A DNA stretch of 64,000 nucleotides from Hermetia illucens (taxonomy: Eukaryota > Arthropoda > Insecta > Diptera > Stratiomyidae), in NCBI RefSeq assembly GCF_905115235.1, contig NC_051850.1, positions 161,572,615 to 161,636,614 of the forward strand. Reading direction: 5' to 3'. Shown in pieces: positions 46,450 to 55,727 of this stretch. A program made the translations under genes and the position numbers. Every line of letters begins with the position of its first letter. The stretch's first letter is position 1. The notes beneath the pieces are model-generated. The model was not told where the DNA came from. It made no database searches and was given only the letters and a program-made list of their open reading frames with translations.

Positions 46450-46868
46450 ACATATCTCCGACTATTGTTTTTATGTAAATCAAGGTCACATTTTCTGATA
46501 ACATTCTCAAGCAACATGTTTCCAGAACACTCCCTCGCATTCCGTTTGTTTCGTGGAGCTGATAGTGAGGGAAGATAATTTGTCTATCTTTCATTTATGC
46601 TATGTAAGTACTAAGCATGTCATGCTAACCGGGAGATAATGACTTAGCACTTATTATAGAATACACTTTTTGGACGTTTTGATAGCCGTTATTAGTAATA
46701 ACTCGCTATTAGTTCACTTAATTTTTCCAAGTTGTTAAATATTCTCCGATGGGCGAAATTTCGACCAAGTAAAGAGGACCATGTTCTAGATTTACATAAT
46801 TTTATTGCACTTCATTTCGTATTACACTCAACACACACATTGCATATGGTTTAAGGATAATTTTACGC
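46450..46868 (-). repeat. GST duplication unit, 3' flank (copy 3)
   Basis: Contains 'atgtaaatcaaggtcacatt', 'gtggagctgatagtgagg', 'atgacttagca', 'ttttggacgttttgat' and 'agttgttaaatattc'. All are shared in order with the flanks of the other copies, and most closely with the pseudogene and gene 4. Confidence 0.78.
46801..46806 (-). terminator. Polyadenylation signal, GST gene 3
   Basis: AATAAA on the minus strand, 63 bases past the TAA stop. Confidence 0.7.
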
Positions 46869-47654
46869 TTACTGAGAGCTCATTTTCCTAATATGCTCTA
46901 TAATTTTTTGTAGTCCATCACCGTTTGCTTTCTGGTAGTAAGGAAGCTTGGTCATTCGGCTTAACCAGTCACTGATTTTTGGGAACTTTTCCTGTTCGGC
47001 AGGTGCGAAGTTAACCATAGTTGAGAGAGTAGCCAAAATTGAAAAATCGGCAACAGATAATGAGTTTCCAGTGAAATATTGGTTGCTACCAATGAATTTT
47101 TCAAGGAAATCATAAGCCTCGAGTATGGAAGTTTTAGCATTCTCCATTGCCTGCGGATCCGTGCTTCTCCTGGAAGCCTGTAAATGGAAAAAATTACGTT
47201 TAAAGTAAAGTTGCCAGATAAGTGGATTTAATGTTTTTAGTGATTACTGGAACATTCTAAATTAGATTTACATGCAAGTGAATCTCATTGATTCAAAGTT
47301 ATTACTCACCCCAAACGCAAACATTCGAGGACTCAAAACACTACTTTCAAAATGAAGCCTCTGGTCTACTACTGCGCGTTTGTACAAATCTTTAGGATAC
47401 AAAGAATCGTCCTTTGCGTATTTGCTCACTAGGTATGTGCTGATAGCATGACTGTCCCAAATGCATTTGCCATCATCTTCAAGGGTGGGGATGGTGTGTT
47501 GGGGGTTCTTTTTCAAAAATTCTTCTGTTTTGTGTTCATTTTTCTGGGTGTTGATTTCGTGGAATTCATAGTCCAAACCGATGGCATGGGCTGTGAGTAG
47601 GACTGCACGAACCGCAGGACTTCCATCGCTTCCATAAATAATAGGTTTGCCCAT
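46869..47654 (-). CDS. Epsilon-class glutathione S-transferase, gene 3 (two exons)
   Basis: Exon 1 is 47654-47310 (115 codons). Exon 2 is 47177-46869 (102 codons plus TAA). Product 217 residues. The 132-bp intron runs GTGAGT to CAG at the same phase-0 position. Catalytic Ser12 ('DGSPAVR'), 'NPQHTIP' and 'WDSHAI' are all present. At the exon 2 start the usual ASW is ASR ('ASRRSTDPQA'), a Trp-to-Arg change in the linker to the C-domain. The H-site helix reads 'QYFTGNSLSVADFSILATLS', with SLSVAD in place of SLTVAD. C-terminus 'IRKMSSQ' is close to gene 4 ('IKKMSS'), so genes 3 and 4 are probably the closest pair. Promoter intact. Apparently functional. Confidence 0.93.
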
Positions 47655-47714
47655 GTTAAAGCCGAAATGAAGAACTTTCCTACGATACTCACGAAATAAT
47701 TGAAAACTTCACAC

Positions 47715-47747
47715 TGAGCGCCCGCAACGATCGCTTCACTATAAGTA
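47715..47747 (-). promoter_or_regulatory. Core promoter of GST gene 3
   Basis: TACTTATA (47747-47740, minus), one base different from the TATTTATA of the other genes, lies 32 bases before the A of TCAGT (start site 47715). Confidence 0.75.
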
Positions 47748-47889
47748 CCCGCTCTTTATCTACGACAAGATAATTCTTCTAATTTGTGGCTATGAGAATT
47801 TGTTTGGTCATCACTGGTGGGCATATTTCTGTTTTCATGTGTACGATGCGCGAAGAAAAGAAAGCTCGCTCAAAAATTTGAGATTGTTT

Positions 47890-48359
47890 GTTAATCTATG
47901 GTACTCGGCCGCGATCGACTGGCGAACGTCAATAGGAACGTGGCGTTCTCGTTTTCTTCCAGTGTCGTTTGCATCCTGGTCTTGGGCCTGCCAACGACGA
48001 CGTCCAGATTGAACGTGTGCTCCCCACACTTGAGGACTTTATAAGGGCCTTCTTTTTTTGGCAAGGGCTTCCGGATGGCATCATACCTCACCACAACATG
48101 GATGCACATTTCGAGTTCCCTGGAGGTGAGGACCGCTGACTGTGTGTGACGAGATGGCGGAGGTAACTTTGATTTGGTAGTGGTCTCTAATAGTAGGCGC
48201 AAAAATTTGGACTCTCCAAGCCGGACTCACTTGTCGAGGACCAGGTTGCCGGGGAGTCTTAGATCCTCCCTGTATACCAGCTCAATAGGGCTGGCAGTAA
48301 ACTTATCGCGGACCGCTGCACGGAGGCCAAGCTGAACGAAAGTGTTGCGTACGCAGCAT
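47890..48359 (-). mobile_element. Gypsy-type (Ty3) pol fossil, 3' segment
   Basis: Minus-strand remnant of an integrase C-terminal region: 'TFVQLGLRAAVRDKFTASPI' and 'KKEGPYKVLKCGEHTFNLDV'. Broken. It is separated from a second segment of the same kind of element (49736-50335) by the inverted-repeat unit at 48360-49735. It sits upstream of GST gene 3. Confidence 0.75.
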
Positions 48360-49735
48360 TGTCGCCCCACGTTGGGTGCCAACTCTGTTACGATGAGAAT
48401 TCAGCATTACATTACCTTGACACTAACACGGTCACCAAAGCTATCGACCGATTAAACTCCCTTAACAGGTTTGCCAGTCGTGAACACCAAATGCGCGAGA
48501 TAGAATATGCCACAACCCAAACTAGATACCCAGAAAGTCAACAAAATGCGCCAATGAAATTTAATTTGTTGACTCATTGATTTAAGCCAACTCCTCGGCA
48601 AACATTTAAAAGGTGGAGCTCCTGAGTTTCGGATGGTCAAGATCCATTCTACTTCTTTCTACATCCTCTACTCAGGCAGTAGTTTCAGCCGACTATACGG
48701 AGGAATATATGGTGGCAGCGCCAGCACCGAAACCCTACCAATTAACAACATCAAACCGCATTGGTCAAAAGGGAAGAATAAAGATAGCAGACTACAACTT
48801 TGAGACCGTTGAAAATTTCTCCTATCTAGGGTCGAAAATCACAAACGATAACAGCTATGACGATGAAATCCGCGCACGGTTGTTGTCAGCCAACAGAGCC
48901 GATTTCAGCTTACAAAAACTGTTCCGCTCGAGACGTGTCACCATAGGGTCAAAGCTCTTACTGTACAAAACTATAATCTTGCCAGTCCTTATGTATTCCT
49001 CGGAGACTTGGGTTCTTAGCAAGAAAAATTGCTGACTCTTGGCTGCGTTCGAGAGAAGAATCGTCCGAAGAATTTTTGCCCTCCATGATACCATGGTTGT
49101 CAGGTTGTGGATAAAACCCGGCTCAATAGGTTACGGTGGGCGGGTCACTTAATTCGTATGGATGAGGATGATCCAGCCCGGAAAATCTATAAGGACAATA
49201 TCTATGATAGAAAAAGAAGACGATGCAGACCCTGCCTGAGATGAAGTGATGGCGCAGGTTAAGACGCCAGACAGGTTTTAGGGATATCGAATTGGTGATC
49301 TCGTCGGAAAACCGGGATGCTGGGAGTTGCTTATTAAGGCAGACCTAGACCGGATACCGGTTGTTGCGCCGTTGATGATGATGTTACAGAGGAATCCGCT
49401 GAAGAGCCCTATTTTGAACGTCAAGCTCGAACTTACAAAAGGATGTTCACCTAGTGAAGAAGCACTTGCTGTCGACCAACCAAAATCCTCGGGCAGGGAG
49501 ATAATATGTGGGAGCCAAGAACCCCGATTCATGTTTCGCCGAACTGCTAACATTTGGGGGAGTTTCAGTACATGCTGTCCGGTTTCATATATTATTTCAC
49601 ACAGTCGGTGTTCACGACTGGTAAACGTGTTAGGGGAGTTTAGTTGGTCGACAGCCTCGGTGACCCTGTTGGTGCCAAGGTGATGCAACACTGAACTCTC
49701 ATCGTGACAGAGTTGGTGTCCAACGTGGGGTCACA
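48360..49735. mobile_element. Insertion unit with ~170-300-bp terminal inverted repeats
   Basis: The left arm begins 'TGTCGCCCCACGTTGG' at 48360. The right arm, read on the minus strand from 49735, begins 'TGTGACCCCACGTTGG'. The arms remain alignable for at least 170 bp ('CCAACTCTGT', 'ACGATGAGA', 'CCAGTCGTGAACACC') and weakly to about 300 bp. A beta LINE fragment occupies the middle. The 11-mer 'tgttgcgtacg' occurs just outside both arms (48343-48353 and 49738-49748). It could be a Mutator/Foldback-like element, or two LTR-type ends of opposite orientation, since the arm end resembles a Gypsy primer-binding region. I cannot decide between these. Confidence 0.6.
48680..49383 (+). mobile_element. 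LINE beta 3' portion
   Basis: Plus-strand: 'MVAAPAPKPYQLTTSNRIGQ', 'IADYNFETVENFSYLGSKIT', 'NRADFSLQKLFRSRRVTIGS', 'TIILPVLMYSSETWVL', then an internal deletion, then 'NRLRWAGHLIRMDED'-type text. Ends 'ccggttgttgcgccgttgatgatgatg'-like at 49383 (GAT tail). Inserted within the inverted-repeat unit. Confidence 0.8.
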
Positions 49736-50335
49736 GTTGTTGCGTACGTAACAAAAGGCAAGGTTCATCGCGGGCCTTAATGGTTGGCTTAAGTATCCGA
49801 TACCAACGTTCTAGCATTCCATTGAACTGCGGGTGGTATGCTGTCGTCCGCACTTGAATCCCTGGAGCTTTCCGAGCTGCGAGAAGAAAGTAGATTCGAA
49901 TTAAATTCCCTGGTCTGTGATGATTACGGCCGGAACATCAGAGCGCAGAATTCATTTCCGACAGAGGGCCTCAGCACATGACTGTGCTGTTAAGTCCTTC
50001 AGAAATATTGTCTCGAGCCACTGTGTAAACCGCTCGATGATTGTGGGCCAACACTTGTAACCATGCGAGTCCCGAAAACGAACTATAATGTTGAGGTGTA
50101 TAGTGTGGACCATGCCCAGGAACCTTCTAAGGTCTTTGACCGGATTTTGCAGCAGAAAGCTCGCGATCGCTTCCACCTTCTCTGGGTTGGTTTGTATGCC
50201 GTCAGGGGTGATGGAATGACCTAGAAATTTCAACTGCTGCTTGAGAATAAGGCCATTGTCAAGGAGGCGTTGAAAAATGCAGTCGAGCCTAAATACTCGG
50301 ACTAGATGGAAGATACCACCAGAACGTCCCTCCTT
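49736..50335 (-). mobile_element. Gypsy-type (Ty3) pol fossil, 5' segment
   Basis: Minus-strand remnant with the end of RT ('LKFLGHSITPDGIQTNPEKV', 'DLRRFLGMV') and part of integrase ('RTTAYHPQFNGMLERWYR'). The region between them is missing. Broken; old. Confidence 0.8.
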
Positions 50336-50887
50336 TTGCATGTACGAAGATCATCCCTTAAACTTAACCTAGACCAATGTCTTTCACTGTACGCATGGGC
50401 GTTTACTCTTCCAATCTTTCCACCAAATTTCATGTTAATAGGTATAACTGTTTTTGAGAACAATGGTTATGGCAGACAAGCAGACTGAATAGGAGTCATT
50501 GTTCTGCAATATGACTTGAGAATTGTTGAGTTAGCTGTGATAATAGTATTTTTTCTGTTGAAGGCAAGCACATTGTTATGCTTCCAACCTTGTCCGTTAA
50601 GCCTTAGGCCACCTTAATTGGCTAAAGAGCAAATGGTAGACGATTCACCTATACACTTCACACCATCGGGGATGGAACTGTGGCGCCGCTAATATTCGGC
50701 AAGTGATTGAGAAACTGGGAGAGTTTATTGTGATCGATGAAAGCAATTTCCATGTGTTTTGGGGCTGTCTTCTTCTGACTACTGCACAATCGCTTTACTA
50801 AGTGTTCGTATAAGCGGTTGTATGAGCTATCTCCCTTGCTAATGATGTCGCATTCTTCGGCGGTATCGCACTAAAATGACTTCAATA
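50336..50887. other. Unassigned sequence
   Basis: No feature recognised. AT content is intermediate and there is no useful reading frame. Confidence 0.35.
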
Positions 50888-51817
50888 TACAGGGTGCGGC
50901 AGCATAAGTTCCCTTTTTAAAATGCGCGCCACTCAGTTAGTTGATGTCATAGCGGAGCGCTAGTGGTCTCGTTCAAGAGGGGATACTGTAAAGTTTTGTC
51001 CCGATACGGTTCAGTCGCCATCATGCGTTGGAATAGTGAGGAGCGTGCCTTTGCCGTTGAGGTTTACTTTTCAAGCGGATGTTCGGTTATTGCAACACAG
51101 CGTGCATTTCGTCGTGTGGGTCGGTTAACAGACAAAACATGCGCTACTGGGCTGACACCAACCCTCGAGAATTGCATCAAAAGCCTTTGCATTCATCCAA
51201 AGTCACAGTGTGGTGTGCAATTTCCTCAGCTGGAATTATTGGTCCCTGGTTTTTTAAGGAAAATGAGGCTACAGTGACAGTGAATTCGGACCGGTACGTA
51301 AACATGCTACAGAATTTTTTTTTCCCACGGCTAGAAAATTTGGATTTGGGGGCACTTGGTTCCAACAAGACGGTGCAACAGCACACACTTCAAGAGCATC
51401 GATGGCTGTTTTGAGGGAACACTTTCCAGAGCGCCTTATCTCAATTAGAGGCGATTTGGAATGGCCGGCACGCTCTCCCGATCTGTCCCCTTGTGATTTT
51501 TTTCTATAGGGTTTTTTTAAACCCCGTGTTTATGTGAACCGTCCAAGAACCCTACAAGATTTGAAGACCAACATCCAAGAAGAAATTGCCAACATAACAC
51601 CTGCTATGCTAACAAGAGTCATGACAAACGCCAGAAATCGGTTTACGCAATGTATGGAGAATGGGGGACGTCACCTAACAGATTTGATCTTCAAAACAAT
51701 GTAAATAAAAACTTTAAACATGTACCTAAATTATAAAATATAAATAAATATTTTCCAATGCATACGATAGTTTTTATTGAGTTTTGAAAAAAGGAAGTTA
51801 TGCTGCCGCACCCTGTA
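50888..51817 (+). mobile_element. Tc1/mariner-superfamily element, internally deleted copy 2
   Basis: Same family as 11055-11617, opposite orientation: inverted repeats 'TACAGGGTGCGGCAGCATAA' at both ends, TA on each side, 930 bp. More of the transposase survives. N-terminal HTH (50963-51110; 'SEERAFAVEVYFSSGCSVIA'), a deletion-plus-frameshift, then the DDE core in another frame (51079-51414; 'KQNMRYWADTNPRELHQ'-like, 'KVTVWCAISSAGIIGPWFFK', 'TVNSDRYVNMLQNFFFPRLE'). The C-terminus (51400-51704) has 'WPARSPDLSPCDFFL' with the last catalytic acidic residue, and 'ARNRFTQCMENGGRHLTDLI'. The 'QQDGA' segment is frameshifted. Non-autonomous. Confidence 0.9.
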
Positions 51818-51929
51818 CAATTGGAAGCCAGCGTATTCCATTTCGCACATACAAAAAGTAGTTTCTAAATCCATCTTTGATTGTACAGTTTGCGAAATCA
51901 AACGGAATTTATACACAAAATTCTCTGCG

Positions 51930-52309
51930 TACCGTTTTTATGTAAATCAAGGCCAAGCTTTCTTGTCTCAAGCAACGTGTTTCCTGAACACACTTTCGCA
52001 ATCCGCTTGGGACTATTTTCGTGAAGCGATAATGGGAAAAGATAATAATTTGCCTGATATGAACATTATCGTACATTTATATATAAAATTACGCATGTCA
52101 TGTTGGCCGGCAAAATAATGACTTAGCATTTATTACACACTTTTATAATCATTATTAGTCATAGTTTGCAGTAATAAACTGTACTTACTTCACTTAGTTT
52201 TATCACATCCATGGTTGCAACTTCTATCAAATAAGGAAGTCAGTTTTCTAATTATACATTTTTTATTGCACTTCATTCTGTATTACACTCCACACACATA
52301 TTGCACTCC
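51930..52309 (-). repeat. GST duplication unit, 3' flank (copy 4)
   Basis: Contains 'atgtaaatcaaggccaag', 'gaagcgataatgggaaaaga', 'aatttgcctgatatgaacat', 'catgtcatg', 'atgacttagcatttattacac' and 'cattattagtcat', in common with the other flanks. Confidence 0.78.
52262..52267 (-). terminator. Polyadenylation signal, GST gene 4
   Basis: AATAAA on the minus strand, 43 bases past the stop. Confidence 0.7.
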
Positions 52310-53111
52310 TTAAGAGCTCATTTTCTTGATAAACGCCGAAATTTTCTCCAGTCCCTCACCGTTTGCTTTCTGATAGTAGGGAAGCTTGGTCAACCGATCT
52401 AACCAGCTACTTATTTTCGGGAACTTTCCCTGTTCGGCAGGTACAAAGTTAATCACAGTTGAAAAGGTAGCCAAGATTGAAAAATCCGCAACCGTGAGGG
52501 AGTCTCCAGCGAAGTATTGGTTGCTACCAATGAATTTTTCAAGGAAATCATAAGCTTCGAGTATGGCGGTTTTAGCACTCTCAAGTGCCTGTGGATCCTT
52601 GTTGGAGGGCTGGAAATAGAATAAATTAATGAGCTTTTTTAACAAAATTTGCTGGTAAATCTCTGAATTTCAATTAATTTAATATTTTTAGGGATTGGCA
52701 AAATAATCTCGCTCACATTTATGTTCATTCATTCATTCATTTAAAGCTGGTACTCACCCCAAAAGTAAACATTCGGCTCATTCGAGGACTTAAAACGCTG
52801 CTTTCAAAATGGAGCCTCTGGTCTACTACTGCGCGTTTATATAAATCCTTGGGATACAAGGAATCATCCTTTGCGTATTTCCCAACGAGGTATGTGATGA
52901 TGGCATGACTGTCCCAAATACACTTTCCATCATCTTCAAGAGTGGGGATGGTATGTTGTGGGTTCTTCTTCAGATATTCTTCCGTTTTGTGCTCATTTTT
53001 TTGCAAACTGATTTCGCGGAATTCGTAGTCCAAACCGATGGCGTGAGCTGTGAGTAGGACTGAACGAACAGCAGGACTCAAATCGGTTCCATAAATAATA
53101 GGTTTGCCCAT
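52310..53111 (-). CDS. Epsilon-class glutathione S-transferase, gene 4 (two exons)
   Basis: Exon 1 is 53111-52758 (118 codons). Exon 2 is 52609-52310 (99 codons plus stop). Product 217 residues. The intron is 148 bp, GTGAGT to CAG, in the conserved position. Ser12 is kept ('DLSPAVRSV', with Leu instead of Gly before it), as are 'NPQHTIP' and 'WDSHAI'. Exon 1 has a 9-base insertion giving 'SPRMSRMFTFG' where paralogues read SPRMFAFG, i.e. a small duplication of S-R-M in the helix that lines the substrate pocket. The exon 2 start is PSN instead of ASW. 'SLTVADFSILATFS' is intact. The C-terminus 'AFIKKMSS' resembles gene 3. The promoter is intact but a MITE is inserted ~75 bp upstream of the start site. 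Expected to be a working enzyme with altered substrate range. Confidence 0.93.
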
Positions 53112-53165
53112 CTTGAAATCGAGAACTTTCCTGGAATACTCACCAAGTAATTAAAAATTTTACAC

Positions 53166-53197
53166 TGAGCGCCGCGATCTTCGCTTCACTATAAATA
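53166..53197 (-). promoter_or_regulatory. Core promoter of GST gene 4
   Basis: TATTTATA (53197-53190, minus) lies 31 bases before the A of TCAGT (start site 53166). Predicted 5' UTR 55 bases. Confidence 0.78.
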
Positions 53198-53240
53198 CCC
53201 GCCCTCTTTATCTATGAGAAGAATTCATTGAACTGGTGAT

Positions 53241-53651
53241 CACAGTAGATCTACTATAGGCAGTACCCACACTAAAATGACCCCACTTGCGAATGGGCAT
53301 GCAGAAGCTTATCTGTACACATCAGAGACGCTAAACAAGGAAAAGGCATAATCTTCGTCAAATCGCATTGGTAAGAGAGAGATCGGTGAGCTTTTGCTAT
53401 TCTAGTTCTACGGCGTGCTCACCCTTTTAGCAAAAAGGTGTTTCACGTATTCACTTATACATAGGCAAAAACTTGCCGATCTCACCAATACATTGGCAAG
53501 ACCGGACGGTATGTCAAACACACCTGATCGGATTTTCGTTACATCTCGCTCATACTCAAGGGCAAAACAATTTGAAATCGTGCGTGCTCGCACTGATTCC
53601 CCCCCTTGAGGGGCAAGTGGGAGTGGGGTAGCTGTCTAGTATCTAACTGTG
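53241..53651. mobile_element. 411-bp MITE with inverted repeats and 8-bp target duplication
   Basis: Starts 'CACAGTAGATCTACTATAGG' and ends, read inward on the other strand, 'CACAGTTAGATACTAGACAG': imperfect inverted repeats of roughly 28 bp. The flanking direct repeat 'ctggtgat' is exact (53233-53240 and 53652-53659). An 8-bp duplication fits hAT- or P-superfamily elements. There is no coding capacity. Removing it joins sequence that aligns with the upstream region of GST gene 3, so the insertion is younger than the gene duplication. A related fragment is at 8.4 kb. Confidence 0.88.
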
Positions 53652-53905
53652 CTGGTGATTATCAAAATTTAAGTTGTCATGGCTGGTATGCACTTTTTTG
53701 TTTCATGTGTACGACGCGCGACAAAAAGATAGCATAACTGAAAATTCCAGATTATTTTCTATTCAAGGGGAAAGACTCTTATCATAGTTTGGGGTTTTTT
53801 CGCTAGTTTAGATTTTTCTACAGAGCGCAGAACAATTTGTGGAGAAATAGAATTGGAAACTTGCACAGTTTCTCACATGCCTTCCTTCAAAAGTATACAT
53901 TAACT
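53652..53905. other. Displaced GST gene 4 upstream region
   Basis: Begins with the second copy of the MITE target repeat. At about 53.67-53.75 kb it matches GST gene 3 upstream DNA ('tttcatgtgtacgacgcgcg'). The rest is unassigned. Confidence 0.6.
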
Positions 53906-53909
53906 TTTC

Positions 53910-54553
53910 ATCATTATCATCAACGGCGTAACAACCGGTACCCGGTCTAGGCCTGCCTTAATAAAGAACTCCAGACATCCCGGTTTTGCGCAGAGGTCCA
54001 CCAATTCGATATCCCTTAAAGCTGTCTGGCGTTCTGACCTACGCCATCGCTCCATCTTAGGCGGAGTCTGCCTCGTCTTCTTTTTCTATCATAGATATTG
54101 CCCTTATAGTCTTTCCGGGTAGGATCATCCTCATCCATACGGATTAAATGGCCCGCCATCGTAACCTATTGAGCTGGATTTTATCCACAACCGGACGGTC
54201 ATGGTATCGCTCATAGATTTCGTCATTTTGTAGGCTACTGAATCGTCCATCCTCATGTAGGGGACCAAAAATTCTTCGGAGGATTCTTCTCTCGAACGCG
54301 GCCAAGAGTTCGCAATTTTTCTTGCTAAGAACCCAAGTTTCCGAGGAATACATGAGGACTGGCAAGATCATGGTCTTGTACTGTAATAGCTTTGACCCTA
54401 TGGTGAGACGTTTCGAGTGGAACAGTCTTTGTAAACTGAAATAGGCTCTGCTAGCTGATAGCAACCGTGCGCGGATTTCATCATTGTAGCTGTTATCGGT
54501 TGTGATTTTCGACCCTAGATAGGAGAAATTGTCAACCGTCTCAAAGTTGTATT
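53910..54553 (-). mobile_element. LINE beta, 3' part of a split copy
   Basis: Minus-strand: (CAT)n tail complement, 'acggcgtaacaaccggtacc', then coding for 'RLRW', 'FERRILRRIFGPLHEDGRF', 'NCELLAAFERR', 'TMILPVLMYSSETWVLSKK' and 'SASRAYFSLQRLFHSKRLTI'. Stops at 54553 within '...tcaaagttgtatt'. The sequence resumes at 61050 with 'agttgtatt' and the next beta bases, so it forms one copy with the segment at 61050-63780. Confidence 0.85.
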
Positions 54554-55630
54554 ATTTGCGAGTTATCACAATCTCGGCAGATGCCGGATTTTACCTAATA
54601 CTAGCACTAAGTGCCAAGCATTTAGGGTTGGACGATCCTACCTACTTAAAAACTAAAGGGGCGCTGGTGGTGGTGGCCGGTGGTAGGTCAGTGGGAGAAT
54701 CCGTCGAGTACTCCCCACAACATCGAGCACGTATGCAGAATGGTGTACTTCTGCATGGTTTGAACCAGACTGTGCGAAAGTCCCAGGACATCAAGGGAAG
54801 TCGTCAGGGATTTAGGTACAATACCTGTAGCTGACAATATTATGGGAACTACAACCACCCGCTCGAGACGCCAAATTTCTTTGATTTCCCTAGCCAATGG
54901 CTCATAGTTCACCTTCTTCTCCACGTATTTCCGTTCAATGTTGCTAGTATGGGGGATAGCAACATCAATAATATACGCGGAGCGACCCGTCTTGTCAACT
55001 AACAGTACGTCAGGCTTATTGTGTGCGGTATGGCGATCAGTCAGAACTTGCTGGTCCCAATACATGCTGTAAGCAGAACTATCAAATACTGCTTGCGGCT
55101 CATATCGGTAAATCGGACATGTTCCCGTGATCAGCCCATGCTTATATGCAAGGTTTTGATGGATAACCTTACATACAGCATTATGCCTGGTGATGTATTG
55201 CACCGGTGCCATAACAGTACAGCCAGAAATGAGATGGTCCAACGTCTCTAACGCCGAACCACACATTCTGCACTGGTCGTTCTCCACCCGTTCTTTCATG
55301 ATAAGCTTTTTATAAGCTCGGGTGGCGACCACGTCATCCTGAATGGCACACATAAACCCCTCCGTCTTAGCAAAGAGCTCCCCAGCACATAGCCATCTGT
55401 TCGACAGATGCAAATCGACAAATGGCTGCCAAAGACAATTCACGTGTTTACCGTGCATTGCCTTCGACTTCCATTCATCGATCCGCTCTTGGTCGGACTT
55501 CACCCCACTCAGAGGATTGAAGGATCGATCCTTCAAGTTAAGTGGAGTCAGTCCACAGTCTGCCTTACAGACAGCCGCATGCAAGGGACTCGCCTGCTCT
55601 TTGCTGTAAAAATAAGCGCGCAGCGAGTCG
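54554..55630 (-). mobile_element. R4/Dong-type LINE C-terminal portion (zinc finger and RLE domain)
   Basis: The minus-strand frame 55584-54688 (298 codons) encodes the region after RT in a LINE with restriction-like endonuclease. A C-x2-C-x7-H-x4-C finger ('CRMCGSALETLDHLISGC') is followed by 'ITRHNAVCKVIHQNLAYKHG', then 'NKPDVLLVDKTGR' with 'AYIIDVAIP', the PD-(D/E)xK-like core. The C-terminus is 'KKVNYEPLAREIKEIW' with 'VVVVPIILSATGIVPKSL'. This architecture is known for R2/R4/Dong-type elements; R4/Dong is my best guess. The frame is intact over ~900 bp, but the RT and N-terminus are absent. Confidence 0.78.
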
Positions 55631-55727
55631 ACTTTATTTTATTATTATTATTATTCTGTTAAGGGAAAGTCGCACCGCGTCCTAAGAACTATTGTGCCCC
55701 TTTTACTAGTTATAGTGTACCTGTTGA

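Noticed and set aside
55634-55656. Independent microsatellite
   Set aside because: The ATT run is the (TAA)n 3' tail of the LOA LINE, as its position right after the 3' UTR and the similar tail at 9.34 kb show.
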